Source of the DNA: Pachysolen tannophilus NRRL Y-2460
Taxonomy: Eukaryota; Ascomycota; Pichiomycetes; Alaninales; Pachysolenaceae
NCBI GenBank assembly: GCA_001661245.1
Contig: KV454017.1
Coordinates: 363,061 to 427,060 of the forward strand
DNA length: 64,000 bases
Reading direction: 5' to 3'
Shown piece after piece: positions 32,172-43,800 of this stretch. The notes under the pieces were generated by a model. It saw only the letters and a list, made by a program, of their open reading frames with translations. It ran no database searches and was not told the DNA's origin. How positions within the stretch are numbered: position 1 is the stretch's first letter; each line of letters opens with the position of its first letter. A program made the translations under genes and the position numbers.

Positions 32172-35100
32172 TTATCTTGATTTTCGGTTACTACCTCTAC
32201 GCGTCCTCTTTTTTTTAGAGTTCGAATTAACACTTTTTGCGGTCTCTGGCTTTGAAACCTTTGAGTTCGACGTATTCTTTTTCGGACGACCACGTCTTCT
32301 AGGCTTTAATTCTTCTTGTTCTTCTTGTTTTTCCTGTTTTACCTGTTCTTCCTTTTCATCCCGTTCTTCCTGTTCTTCCTGTTTTTCTTGTTTTTCTTGT
32401 TCTTCCTGTTTTTGCTCTTCTTTTTCCTCTGGGATTGTAGACAGCCTAAACTTAAATTTTTTTTCTTCTTCATCATATTCACTTGCAACATCACTAACGC
32501 TGCTATTGGCCTTAATTTCTCCTTTAGCTACTTCACCGATAAGTTTTAGTTCCAGCTTCTCTTGTTCGATTAATTGTTGCAATTCGCTTGCAGTATTTGC
32601 ACCTATCAATTTACCACTTCTGGTTCGCATAGTGATATGATGTTGTTTGATGGTTTGGGCTCCCAATAAAGATGAATTTTTAGATGAGCCGCTCACTTTA
32701 GGCAATATTCTTGTTGAAATTGGAGTTGAGGATGTGATTTCATCAGAGTTTGACGGTAACAGCAAACTTGAATTTGTTGCTTTTCTCGTTCTAGGCCTAT
32801 GAATGGCTTCAAAAGCTGATATTACCTTTTTCTGATCCTCTGATTTCTTCTTTCTGTTTCTCTTAGATCTTTTAGCTACTGGTTTAATTTTAATTTCTTT
32901 TTCTTTTGCATCAGGAATGTCATTCCCATTATTCGATTCAGTATCATGAATGATCACACCAGGTGGATCACTTTCAATTGGATCAGTTTTCAATTCTTCA
33001 ACATCACCTTCAAGCCTATCTGATCTGATATCTTCAGTAAGTGGCTCTTTTAGGTCTTCAGATTTGGGGATGCCAAATAATAAATTTTTGAATTTACTAA
33101 GTGGAGAACTTGTTAATTCGGGAGAAGCTTCCATTGTTGGTGATTTTACCGTTTTTTTAGTCGGTAATTGATTTGAATTAGATGTGACCTCAGGACCAGA
33201 AAGTTTAATTTCCTCTGATTTCTTATCTTCAGGCTCCAGTACAGCTCTTTCTCCCTCCTCTTTTTGCATTTCTTCTCCAGTAATATCCACACCAGTTGCA
33301 TCTAGTTTTATAACATTTGTACTGTCATGCAGCTGCTGTGGATGCGATGTCTCTTCACTAACAGTAAATTCTCTTTCAAACGTAGGCGATTCAAGTTCTT
33401 CTTCTTGTCCCATCTTCATGTTTGAAGCCCTATCGGAATTCAATTCAGGTTCTTTATTTTGGCTATCGTTTGACATTTCTTCAGCATCGACCGGTTCCCC
33501 GGAACTATGTATGTTCTTCTCAAATACCCTTGCCGAATCATCTTTCACAGAAGAATCCTCAATATGTGAGGTAGGAGGTTTCGAATAGTTGAAAAACCTT
33601 TCCATAAAGGACTTCAATTTCTTGAACTTTCGGGGTTGAACTTCATTCAAGATTAAATCTGGCTCTATCTCGGCCTTCCTTTTCAAGCCCCTATTCTCGG
33701 TTTCCTCATGAGCACTGAGATCCACATCACTGTCATGCAAAGCATTGTTATTATCTTCTGTATCAAGATCCAGTTCATGTTGTAATTCAGTTGCTACTTC
33801 TTCCAGGAATTCTGTCATTTTGTTTTCTGTTGAAACAAAAATTTCCTCGACTTCAGATTTGGGAAATTCGCTACTTTCCAATTCTGATTTCTCTTTATTT
33901 TCCAGTTTTTCAGAAGCAAATTCAACATTTTCTCGCAAGTCTGATGCTGCTGGCGTAGTATCAAAATTCCTGTTTACAGAATCTTTGAAGAAAAAACTTG
34001 AAAAGCTTTGAAAAGAAAAAAATGAAGATTTCTTTGGCTCAGTTTTTTCTTCTTCAATATTGGATTCCTCATTCTGTTCCTTTTCAGATTTATCTTGTAT
34101 ATTTTCCGTTTCACCAGCCGAATGGGAGATAGGAGCAGGTGAAGTCTCAATAGTTGTTGGAAGAATAACTTCTTCGTCAAGATGTATTCTCTTTACCTCT
34201 TCGCCGGTCAATTCTACCAGTAATTCATTTGAAAAAACTAGAGGATTATTCTCCTGTTCAACATTCTGCATTCCTTCCATAGGTTCTGTAATTTCACTAG
34301 ATTCAATAACCTCTAAGGATTTAGATTTATCAGCTTCCGAAAGTTCAGTTACTAATAAATTTTGGGTTTCAATTTCAGTATTTGTCTCTCTATTCTTTTC
34401 ACCAAGCAAAATCACATTATCTGTATCCATATTATCTATATCCTCGTCAAAGTTCCTTTTCTTTTGTTCCTCTTTATGGCCTTCAGATTTGTCTCCTGTG
34501 TTTAAATTTTGTTCGGAAATTTTTTTCTGATTATCTGTAAGCTCCATTTTTTTGTATTCCGCGACATTAGGCGTACCAGATATTCCAAATAATTCAGGGT
34601 CTATAAGAAGAGTGTTAATTTCGTTATGATAAGATTCATTACCAACTGTATTATTGAGAGATTCGCTATATGAAACATCTGCGGATAGCTTCTGGTTAGA
34701 ATTTTCAGGCTCCTTAGGAGATGCGTTAGGTTTAGTATCCTTCTCCATTTCTCGATCATCGGATTGCATGCCATCATATTCATTGGTGTTAGCAAGTTCA
34801 TCTGCAGCTATTTTTGAAATCAAGGAACTTTCTCCTTTTTCCGACAATATGACTTCTGGTTGTTGATGTTCTTTGTGGTCCACTTCTGAAATTATTTTAT
34901 CAAAAAACTCACCCGAGCCCGTATAAGTGTCATCATTGGTGTGATGAGGTAAAACATTTTCCTCCAAAAGTTCTGCGGGTAATTCTAATTCATCTCTTGT
35001 TTCATTGTCGGGGCTAAGATTATCTGGAAACTCACTTCCAGTATGAAACTCCTCATTATCTATTTGATCTTCAGATTCTACTTGAGAGTTCAGACTATTA

Positions 35101-37574
35101 GTTTGATGTTCTTCTCCATCATCCACGAGCATTTCTGTTTCCTGGTATTTTTCTTCTGGCAACAGATCTTTACCTTCAATCGATTCCATATTCGGGCTAT
35201 CCGAAAAACTTAGAAATTCTGTACCGGTAATTCCTTCACTCTCATCATCACTACTGGACTCGGAATCAGCCATTGATCCTTCAGTGATAGCATCATTAGT
35301 TGGACCTGCATATTCAAGATTATGTTCTTGGTCAAAGTTGTCGTTAGAATCCTCGATCACCATACTATCTTGAGCTAGTGACACCTTCTGATCATTATCA
35401 TCTTGTTCCTTGTTAACATTTCTGTCCGAAAATTCAATATCGGACTCATAACCCGATTTCCGTCCTTCGAAAGGTGTTGAGTTGCCATCTGTAACTACAT
35501 TTTGATCTGATTGAGGGGCAGATTTGATCTTTTTCTGATCGAGTTCCAGGTTTTCACTAACATCTTTTTGTAACATTGGAATTGGGAATATCGTATTTTC
35601 AAGAATATCAGTGCTGACTAAACCTTCTATCTTCTTATTATCTCTAGTATCAATGTCATGCTTCTCTAATGAGTGTTCTAAAATATCCAACAATTCTGGA
35701 TTCAATACGCTTGTATTTTGTCCAACTTCTTGTGATTCTTCTTCTGAACTTGATATTGGTGATGGCGAACGGGTCAGAGGATGCAGAATCTCAGAGGTAT
35801 TATTATTAGCGTGCAGTTCCAGGTGTACCTTATCAACCAAGTCATTCTCATCATGTCTTCCATCGTCATCCGATGGCGACAAATTCATTTCATCCTCAGC
35901 TCCACTTTCAACAGTGACTCTATCCAAATGTGGTTCGTAATTATTATGTTGATTGATCAGTAGGGAAGCATTGTTAACAGCAGTCTGGATTGAAAGGGCA
36001 TCGCTACCCATATTCTCCACATTTGAAAAATCGAGTTGTGAAGAAGAGGTTTCTAGGTTTTGTGGTTCAAGATTTTCCTCGTCAGTATCCTGATCAATGG
36101 ATTCTTCTGATTCACTTTTTACATCATCTGACTCTTCTTCGATCACCTCTATTTCTTGATCAGTTTCCACTGGGTTTTCCAGATTATCGTAATCTTCATT
36201 TTCACTGAACTCTTGCACATCAGATTGTATATTCTCGTCGTTTTCAGAATTATTATCGTCAGAATATTTACTACTGTAATTATAATTCATAGAGTTGATT
36301 AAACTTGGCTTTTTGGAAGTAGACGTAGACAGTTGCAATTGGTTGGTTCCCTGATAATAATAATCATCGTACCTTATCCTTTGATATGAGGGTTGATTTT
36401 CTGAGCCACTGGCAATATCATCCACTTCTTCCTCTTCAACTGATTCATCAGATACAGAGTAATCATCATTCAGATTATTGAATACTTCTATATTAGCAAA
36501 GGATTTATTACATTCATCATTTTCATCATCAATATCAATATCTGATTGAGGCTCAATGTGTTCCTGAGAATAATAATCGTCATTTTCCTCTATTTTTTCT
36601 TCATTGTCTTCCTTATACTGATCGCTTTCGGATTCAGATTCATCATCAATCTCTATTACTTCTATGCTGCTTCCCTCGGATTTTGCATCTTCTTCTGACG
36701 CCTCATCAAAATGATCTTGAGACATATTTTCTTCTTCTTCTTCTTCTTCTTCTTCTGCCTCTTCTTCCTCTACTTCCTCTACTTCCTCTACTTCTTCTAT
36801 TTCTTCTACTTCTTCCGGCTCTTCTGGTTCTTCATACACCTGTTCTTTCTCCTGCTTAATTGGAGCAAAATGTTTTTCCTCGGGTACTTTTGATTTATTG
36901 TATTCATTTTTCATATTTTCATCTGTTTTAATTTCGGGTACTTTTGTGGTAGAGACATTTTTTAAATTAAAGTTTTCTTCATCATTCAGGTCATTTAAAA
37001 ACTGGCCCAACTTCTTAAACTCTTCATCTTTTATTTCATTTTGAACTTTCAATAATCTTTCTTCTTCTGCTAAATCTTCATAAAATTTCTTTTCCTCCAT
37101 TGCATTCTCCTTTAATGTTTGTTCTGCTTTTGATTTTAACGTTTCCATCCACAACAACAAATCATCTTTAGGCTCCTTTTCATGTTTTGTCAATTCTGAT
37201 TCCTCTTCTGATAAAGGGAAAGCTCGACTTTTAATTTTGGCTCTCATATCATTTTTAATCTTAAGTTTGCTTAAAGTCAATCTTTTCGATGATGATTGTA
37301 TAATTTTTCTATAGTACAGCGAATTAGCAAACGGTATCGAGAAACTAGTCGGCAAAGGATCAGATAAATTCTCATTCTTTGAATCTCCGTTTCCAAATAA
37401 ATCAGTTAATTTATCAAAAGCTGAACCACCATTAACATTCCCATTTTTCACACCTGTATTGTTAAAACTTTTCTTATCTTTTGAATCATTATGTTTAACT
37501 CTAGTTTTTAAAAACAAACTTTGCATCGAATCATCTCCATTACCTCTATAACTCCTATTATCATTGGACGACAT
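32172..37574 (-). CDS. Very large acidic, disordered protein with a C-terminal AT-hook
   Basis: I do not recognise this 1800-residue protein with confidence. Most of it is Glu/Asp/Ser-rich and probably disordered, with a Glu/Val repeat near residues 255-285 and a Gln/Glu/Lys repeat near 1715-1755. The C-terminus is RRRGRPKK (a good AT-hook) followed by a Ser/Lys/Arg-rich basic tail. Small basic-aromatic patches recur: SAFDKLTDLFG near the N-terminus, FFSFQSFSSFFFKD, FKKLKSFMERFFNYSKP and LSKFKNLLFGIPKS. They could be amphipathic membrane or protein docking motifs. A nuclear-periphery chromatin tether (Esc1-like) is one speculation. No FG repeats are present, which argues against an FG nucleoporin. 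Confidence 0.8.
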   Translation of the reverse strand: MSSNDNRSYRGNGDDSMQSLFLKTRVKHNDSKDKKSFNNTGVKNGNVNGGSAFDKLTDLFGNGDSKNENLSDPLPTSFSIPFANSLYYRKIIQSSSKRLTLSKLKIKNDMRAKIKSRAFPLSEEESELTKHEKEPKDDLLLWMETLKSKAEQTLKENAMEEKKFYEDLAEEERLLKVQNEIKDEEFKKLGQFLNDLNDEENFNLKNVSTTKVPEIKTDENMKNEYNKSKVPEEKHFAPIKQEKEQVYEEPEEPEEVEEIEEVEEVEEVEEEEAEEEEEEEEENMSQDHFDEASEEDAKSEGSSIEVIEIDDESESESDQYKEDNEEKIEENDDYYSQEHIEPQSDIDIDDENDECNKSFANIEVFNNLNDDYSVSDESVEEEEVDDIASGSENQPSYQRIRYDDYYYQGTNQLQLSTSTSKKPSLINSMNYNYSSKYSDDNNSENDENIQSDVQEFSENEDYDNLENPVETDQEIEVIEEESDDVKSESEESIDQDTDEENLEPQNLETSSSQLDFSNVENMGSDALSIQTAVNNASLLINQHNNYEPHLDRVTVESGAEDEMNLSPSDDDGRHDENDLVDKVHLELHANNNTSEILHPLTRSPSPISSSEEESQEVGQNTSVLNPELLDILEHSLEKHDIDTRDNKKIEGLVSTDILENTIFPIPMLQKDVSENLELDQKKIKSAPQSDQNVVTDGNSTPFEGRKSGYESDIEFSDRNVNKEQDDNDQKVSLAQDSMVIEDSNDNFDQEHNLEYAGPTNDAITEGSMADSESSSDDESEGITGTEFLSFSDSPNMESIEGKDLLPEEKYQETEMLVDDGEEHQTNSLNSQVESEDQIDNEEFHTGSEFPDNLSPDNETRDELELPAELLEENVLPHHTNDDTYTGSGEFFDKIISEVDHKEHQQPEVILSEKGESSLISKIAADELANTNEYDGMQSDDREMEKDTKPNASPKEPENSNQKLSADVSYSESLNNTVGNESYHNEINTLLIDPELFGISGTPNVAEYKKMELTDNQKKISEQNLNTGDKSEGHKEEQKKRNFDEDIDNMDTDNVILLGEKNRETNTEIETQNLLVTELSEADKSKSLEVIESSEITEPMEGMQNVEQENNPLVFSNELLVELTGEEVKRIHLDEEVILPTTIETSPAPISHSAGETENIQDKSEKEQNEESNIEEEKTEPKKSSFFSFQSFSSFFFKDSVNRNFDTTPAASDLRENVEFASEKLENKEKSELESSEFPKSEVEEIFVSTENKMTEFLEEVATELQHELDLDTEDNNNALHDSDVDLSAHEETENRGLKRKAEIEPDLILNEVQPRKFKKLKSFMERFFNYSKPPTSHIEDSSVKDDSARVFEKNIHSSGEPVDAEEMSNDSQNKEPELNSDRASNMKMGQEEELESPTFEREFTVSEETSHPQQLHDSTNVIKLDATGVDITGEEMQKEEGERAVLEPEDKKSEEIKLSGPEVTSNSNQLPTKKTVKSPTMEASPELTSSPLSKFKNLLFGIPKSEDLKEPLTEDIRSDRLEGDVEELKTDPIESDPPGVIIHDTESNNGNDIPDAKEKEIKIKPVAKRSKRNRKKKSEDQKKVISAFEAIHRPRTRKATNSSLLLPSNSDEITSSTPISTRILPKVSGSSKNSSLLGAQTIKQHHITMRTRSGKLIGANTASELQQLIEQEKLELKLIGEVAKGEIKANSSVSDVASEYDEEEKKFKFRLSTIPEEKEEQKQEEQEKQEKQEEQEERDEKEEQVKQEKQEEQEELKPRRRGRPKKNTSNSKVSKPETAKSVNSNSKKKRTRRGSNRKSR

Positions 37575-37874
37575 GGCCCAAGTTTGATATATTAAACCCC
37601 AAATTGCAAATTATAAAAAAATCTTAAATCAATCATTTATATAAAATATATAGAAAGAAGCTCATCTTTCCAACATCAAATTTGTTTTGTTTTCTTACGT
37701 TTTTGCACGGTGATTTTTTTTTTTTTATAAACCTTTTTCGTTTAGCTTTTTGTACTGAAACCAAATATAAGAACTAATTTACTGTTGAAAATAATGTTTG
37801 TTTTATACGAATTGAATATCTATATATATATCTATATATGTTGTGTGTTTGTATGTGTTTGAAACTATATAGTA
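37575..37874. other. Acidic-gene promoter / URA4 3' region
   Basis: A 300-bp spacer containing a TATATATATCTATATATG stretch near 37824-37840 and T tracts. No further feature is seen. Confidence 0.45.
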
Positions 37875-39005
37875 TCAGTTTTGGGACCATTCTACTTTCC
37901 AGTTTAAAGTTTCCCCAGGTTTAAAAGGTGCTACTACGATATCACCTTGTTCATTTTTTAAGAGCTCTGGGATTTTGAATTCTTCTTTTATTAAAGATAC
38001 TGTATCTTTGCAGACTATATCTTCATCTTTTAATTGATAAAAATTCAATCCAAAAGTGCTAACAAAATCTTTTAATTTATCCAACTTGTTATGTTTTTCG
38101 AAAACTTGTGCAAGATAACCTAAAGCATATAACTGAGTATAAACACCAGCACAAACACCAATATGTTTTGATTTATTGCATAATTCATGAGGTGCTGAAT
38201 CTGATCCAAAAAAGAAATAAGGTTTCCCTGATACAGCGGCTTTAATTAATGCTTTTTTATCGCTTGGTAATTTAGCAACTGGTTTACAATAATTTATAGG
38301 ATCACCAGCCCAATTATCAATAGTTAAACTTAAATGATGAGCAGTAATTGAAGCAGCTACAATCACTGGATCTGATGATGATTTTCTTTCTTGTTGATTA
38401 ATTTTATCAACAGCTTCTATTGCCTCTTTTGTAGTACAATGTTCCAATACAATTTTTAAATTTGGAAAATCTGAATGTAATTTAATTAAAGCAGGTAAAA
38501 ATTTTGGTTCTGCATTTAATACATGAATTTCTTCTCTTTCATCATCATCATCATCTTCTTCAATATCTGAATGAATTGAAGGTTTTTCACCATGTAAATT
38601 CAATACTAAACCATATTCTTGCATAACTTTAAAAATTGGATAAAATCCAGTAAAATCATTTGGATCAACACCAGCTTGAGAATTAGTAGTTACACCTGCT
38701 GGATAACATTTAATACCTTTAATTAATTTCAATTTAGCAGCTTCTTCTACTAATTCTGGAGTAAGATCTTTACATAAGTATAAAGTCATCAAAAATGTTG
38801 TTTCTGGTGAAATCTTTGATAATTCAGTATGATATTTTTTAACACTTTCAATGGTAGTAATTGGAGGAGTCAAGTTTGGCATAACGTATGCAACAGAAAT
38901 ACCACCTTGTCTAACTGTTGGAGTTATTAACTCCATCATTTTGCCCTGACGCAAGTGGACATGTAAATCAGCTGTTATTCCAAGAGCAATCTTCTTAATA
39001 ACCAT
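37875..39005 (-). CDS. URA4: Dihydroorotase, third step of pyrimidine synthesis
   Basis: Cyclises carbamoyl-aspartate to dihydroorotate in the cytosol. The product is 376 residues (yeast Ura4 is 364). Metal ligands are visible as ADLHVHLRQG near residue 13, the carboxylated-lysine segment GIKCYPAGVTTN near 98, NLHGE near 136 and EHCTT near 190. The catalytic aspartate segment is FGSDSAPH near 268. An acidic loop (EEDDDDDEREE, about 148-158) is a small insertion relative to the usual length. I find no CTG codon in the whole gene. It lies in tandem with HIS2, 177 bp downstream of it. Confidence 0.97.
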   Translation of the reverse strand: MVIKKIALGITADLHVHLRQGKMMELITPTVRQGGISVAYVMPNLTPPITTIESVKKYHTELSKISPETTFLMTLYLCKDLTPELVEEAAKLKLIKGIKCYPAGVTTNSQAGVDPNDFTGFYPIFKVMQEYGLVLNLHGEKPSIHSDIEEDDDDDEREEIHVLNAEPKFLPALIKLHSDFPNLKIVLEHCTTKEAIEAVDKINQQERKSSSDPVIVAASITAHHLSLTIDNWAGDPINYCKPVAKLPSDKKALIKAAVSGKPYFFFGSDSAPHELCNKSKHIGVCAGVYTQLYALGYLAQVFEKHNKLDKLKDFVSTFGLNFYQLKDEDIVCKDTVSLIKEEFKIPELLKNEQGDIVVAPFKPGETLNWKVEWSQN

Positions 39006-39182
39006 CTTTCCTTTTTTTGCTTTCTTTTGCTTACTGATAGTTACTACTATTATGGATTTTTATTATTATTATTATTATGATAGTATATATGAAATAATCT
39101 ATAAAAGCAAAGAAAAAAAATAAAAATTTTTTTATTTTTTCATTTTTTTTTTTTTAAAAATGATTCATTTTAAACCAAAATT

Positions 39183-40175
39183 CTAAGTTGAAGTTTTATC
39201 AAGTTGCAACCAAAATGGATGCCTTTGAGCTTCATCTAAGCTTATTGAATTTACAAAAACTTGATTATTTTCATTTAAATCCAAATAATATAAAGTATTA
39301 ATTTTCATTTCTTTACAATAATTTAAAACTTTCCCATAATTTAAAGCAACTTGTCTTATACCATGAGAATCATCACTAAGACAAAATTTTGCATTAAGTT
39401 CTAAAGCAACTTTAACTATATCTCTTTGTGGATAAGGTGTATCCCAACCTTTCCTTATAGCTGCTGAATTTAATTCTATTAATCCACCATAAGAAACAAT
39501 AAATTTAATATTTTTAATAATTATTTCCCAGACATCTGGCCAATTTTTTTCAATAAAATTAGGATCCAATTGTTTTGAATTTGAATTTGAATTTGAATTT
39601 GAATCTATATCCAAATCATCATTTATAAGCATAAGCCTTATTAAATCAAAATGACCAATTACTTCAGGTTTAAGTTTTACTAATAATTGATATTGTAATT
39701 CAAAATAAGTTTTAAATAATTCTCTTGTAGAACCATTACAACTTTCTCTTGCTTTAACCCAATTTCTCCTATCAAAATCAATTGGAATTTCATTAACATG
39801 ATGAATAGAACCAATTATAAGATCTACAGCATGATTTGATTTAAATTCCAAGATTTTATCCAAATATAACGGTGTAAGACCACCTTCAGTTTCAATACCA
39901 ACCAAAATTTTTGTATTAATATTCTTATCATGATTTACTCTCAGTTTTATATCTAAAGCATGTTTATAATAATCATTAAATTTTTTTATCAATGAACAAC
40001 AATTATAATTTTTATCTAATTCTTCAGGGTATAAATGATTTAAATCATACCTTGGCATATGCTCTGTTAAACAAAAAATTTGAAATTTTAAAGAAATTGC
40101 ATGATTAACAATATCTTCTAAAGAATCACTAGCATGAGCAATATAATCACCACTATGCGAATGATGACTATGCAT
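39183..40175 (-). CDS. HIS2: Histidinol-phosphatase (PHP family)
   Basis: Dephosphorylates L-histidinol phosphate in histidine synthesis. The product is 330 residues (yeast His2 is 335). It begins MHSHHSHSGDYIAHA, the PHP-domain metal site and the family's usual start. LTEHMPRYDL, GIETEGG, IGSIHHVN, VIGHFDLIRL and LSDDSHG supply the other histidines and acids. A short Asn-Ser repeat (about 196-205), encoded by GAATTT repeats at roughly 39576-39604, is a species-specific insertion. It is divergent from CRM1 over a 721-bp spacer. Confidence 0.95.
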   Translation of the reverse strand: MHSHHSHSGDYIAHASDSLEDIVNHAISLKFQIFCLTEHMPRYDLNHLYPEELDKNYNCCSLIKKFNDYYKHALDIKLRVNHDKNINTKILVGIETEGGLTPLYLDKILEFKSNHAVDLIIGSIHHVNEIPIDFDRRNWVKARESCNGSTRELFKTYFELQYQLLVKLKPEVIGHFDLIRLMLINDDLDIDSNSNSNSNSKQLDPNFIEKNWPDVWEIIIKNIKFIVSYGGLIELNSAAIRKGWDTPYPQRDIVKVALELNAKFCLSDDSHGIRQVALNYGKVLNYCKEMKINTLYYLDLNENNQVFVNSISLDEAQRHPFWLQLDKTST

Positions 40176-40896
40176 TATCTTTCAATCAACAAAAATTCAC
40201 AAATACTAATAATACTACCAATACTACCAATACCAATAATACCAATAATATCAATACTAGTAATAGAGATGCGATGGCCCGTTTACGCTTAACTCCTTAA
40301 CGCTTATAAATAAATACATGAGCAAAAAAAGTAAAAAATTCATACTGGTCGTGCACTTTAAATTCAAAGTTCCACTTTAGGCATCTCCGAAAAAAATTTT
40401 TTTTTTTCTTCTTTTTTCTCTTTGGAAAATAGTGAATGAATGAGTGAATGAGTGAATGAGTGAATGAATTAATGTGTGTGTGTGTTTACTTTAACTTTAC
40501 TTTACTTTTACTACCTTTTTTTAACAAAAAAAAAAAAAAAACAAAAAGAAAAAAAAAATAAAAAATAAATAGCGCTTAATTCATAATAATAAATAATAAC
40601 TAGTTTATAATTTCAAATATCATTTAAATAAATTAAAATTTTTAAGTAATTGGTATTGATTTTTATTTGATTTATTTTTATCTATAAGAGTTACAAATCA
40701 ATTCATCTTTTTTTTTCTTTTTTTTTTTTTTTTTTTCTTGTTTCAAAATTACTTTTTGACCAAATCAAATTAAGTGCTAATAAGAAAAAATTAAAAATTG
40801 AAAATTAACAATAAAAACAACATTGGTTAATAAAAAGAAATAAAGACATAAAGAGTGAGTAAGTGAATAAGTGAGAAATTTGATAATTCAAAAAGA
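40176..40896. promoter_or_regulatory. HIS2-CRM1 divergent promoter
   Basis: A 721-bp spacer. It includes an imperfect ACCAATAAT-type repeat at about 40197-40262, ACGCTTA at 40285-40291 and 40300-40306, GCGCTTA at 40572-40578, and GGTCGTGCAC at 40347-40356. A GAGTGAAT repeat lies at about 40432-40470. Long A and T tracts fill the rest. No gene is seen. Confidence 0.55.
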
Positions 40897-43800
40897 ATGG
40901 AGGAAATATTAAAATTTGATCAAGAATTGGATATTAGTCTTTTGGATCAAGTTGTTTCGACTTTTTATAAAGGTACTGGTGAACAACAGAGACAAGCTCA
41001 AGTTGTGCTAACGAAATTCCAAGAAGCACCGGAATCATGGACTAAAGCAGATCAGATATTACAATTTTCACAAGATCCACAAGCCAAATTCATTGCATTA
41101 TCAATTTTAGATAAATTGATTCAAACAAGGTGGAAAGTTTTACCTCAAGAACAAAAATTAGGTATAAGAAATTTTTTAGTAAATATGGTTATATCAATGT
41201 GTGAAAATGATCAACAATTTGTACAACAAAGATCTTTAATTAATAAATGTAATTTAACATTGGTTCAAATTATTAAACAAGATTGGCCTGAAAATTGGCC
41301 AAATTTTATTCCTGAAATTGTTCAATCAAGTCGTGCTGGTTTTAATATTTGTGAAAATAATATGGTTATATTAAAACTTTTATCTGAAGAAGTTTTTGAT
41401 TTTAGTGCTGAACAAATGACTCAAGCAAAGGCTAAATCTTTAAAAACAAGATTATGTGAAGAATTTGCTGAAATTTTTAAATTATGTTATGAAGTCTTGG
41501 ATAAAGCAACAAAACCTTCATTAATTGTTTCTACATTAAATTCATTATTAAGATATTTACATTGGATTCCATTAGGTTATATTTTTGAAACAGATTTATT
41601 AAATTTATTATCAACAAAATTTTTAATTAATCCAGATTATAGATCAATAACTTTAAAATGTCTTACTGAAATTTCTTCATTAATAGCAGATCAATATGAT
41701 GAAAAATTTTTAAATATGTTTAAAATAACAATGGAAAATATTGCTACTATAATACCTGAAAATTCAAATTTAAAAAATATGTATGAAGTTGCAAATTCTT
41801 CTGATCAATCTTTTTTACAAGATTTAGCAATGTTTTTAGTTACATTTTTATCAAATCATTTATTATCTTTGGAAAATAATCAAAATTTAAAAAATTTATC
41901 AATAATTAGTCATGAATATCTTATTTCATTATCTAAAATTCAAGAAAGAGAATTATTTAAAATATGTCTTGATTATTGGTTAAAATTAGTTAGTGGATTA
42001 TTTAGTGAAATTCAAAAATTACCAAATCAAGAATTATCACCATTAATGCAATTAAATTATTCTAATACTTTAACAAGTGCTGGTGGTGCTCCAAATCCTG
42101 AAATTTTAGCAAAATTTCCATTAAGAAAACATATTTATTCAACAATCTTATCAAATTTAAGAGTTGTAATGATTGAAAATATGGTTAGACCAGAAGAAGT
42201 ATTAATTGTTGAAAATGATGAAGGTGAAATTGTTAGAGAATTTGTTAAAGAAAGTGATACAATTCAATTATATAAATCAATGAGAGAAGTTTTGGTTTAT
42301 TTGACTCATTTAGACGTTATTGATACTGAAAATATTATGAGTGATAAATTAGCAAAACAAATAGATGGTAGTGAATGGTCATGGCATAATATTAATACTC
42401 TTTGTTGGGCTATTGGTTCGATATCAGGTACAATGAATGAAGAAATGGAAAAAAGGTTTTTAGTAACCGTTATAAAAGACTTGTTAGCATTAACAGAAAT
42501 GAAAAGAGGTAAGGATAATAAAGCTGTTGTCGCATCAAATATCATGTATATTGTGGGTCAATATCCAAGATTTTTAAAAGCTCATTGGAAATTTTTAAAG
42601 ACTGTTGTAAACAAATTATTTGAATTCATGCATGAAACTCATGAAGGTGTTCAAGATATGGCATGTGATACTTTTATTAAAATCACTCAAAAATGTAAGA
42701 GACATTTTGTAGTATTACAACAAAACGAAAGAGAACCATTTGTCGATGAAATAATAAGAAATATTCAAACTATAACAGAAGATTTACTGCCTCAACAAGT
42801 CCACACATTTTATGAAGCATGCGGTTGTATAGTTGGTGCACAACCATCAAAACAAACTAGGGATAGACTTTTAAGTGATTTGATGGCATTACCAAATATG
42901 GCTTGGACTGCAATAGTTCAACAAGCAGGAAGTGATCCTCAATTATTATTGAACCCAGATACCGTTAAAATCATTGCAAATATAATCAAGACAAACGTTG
43001 CAGTTTGTACATCTTTAGGGCCTGGATTTTATCCTCAATTGGGTTTAATTTACGTTGATATGTTATCCCTTTATAAGGCAGTCAGTGGTATGATATCTGA
43101 TGCTGTAGCTTCAGATGGTGTCATAGCGACAAAGACACCAAAAGTTAGAGGTTTGAGAACAATTAAGAAAGAAGTATTAAAATTGGTAGAAAGTTATGTT
43201 TCAAAAGCTGATAACTTGGATGAAATAGTAAGAGATTTAGTTCAACCATTATTGGTTGCAGTTTTGGAAGATTATAAGACAAATGTTCCAGATGCTAGAG
43301 ATGCAGAGGTCTTGAATTGTATGAGTGCATTGGTCGATAAAGTTGGTCCATTAATTCCTAATGAAGTTGTTAAGATTTTAGAAAATGTATTTGAATGTAC
43401 ATTGAATATGATCAATAAAGATTTTACCGAATATCCAGAACACAGAACTGAATTTTATAAGTTGTTAAGAGAAATTGATTTAAAAAGTTTTACTTCATTA
43501 TTACAACTTCCAGGACCAATATTTAAATTATTCATTGATAGTATCTTATGGGCTTTTAAACATAATAATAGGACCGTGGAGAATACAGGTTTAACCTTGT
43601 GTCTTGAACTTTTGAAAAATGTTGAAAGCTTGGGTAATACATCTTTTACCGTGGCGTTCTATCAAACTTTCTATTTCCCAATTTTAAGTGATACTTTTTA
43701 TGTCTTGACAGATTCTGACCACAAATCTGGTTTTAGATTACAAGCTCAGTTGTTATCCAAATTAATAGAATTGGTGGAAAATGACGTTATCAAGGAACCA

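Noticed and set aside
33184-36208. Several Ser-rich plus-strand frames within the large acidic gene
   Set aside because: These are shadows of a Glu/Ser-rich coding sequence on the other strand.
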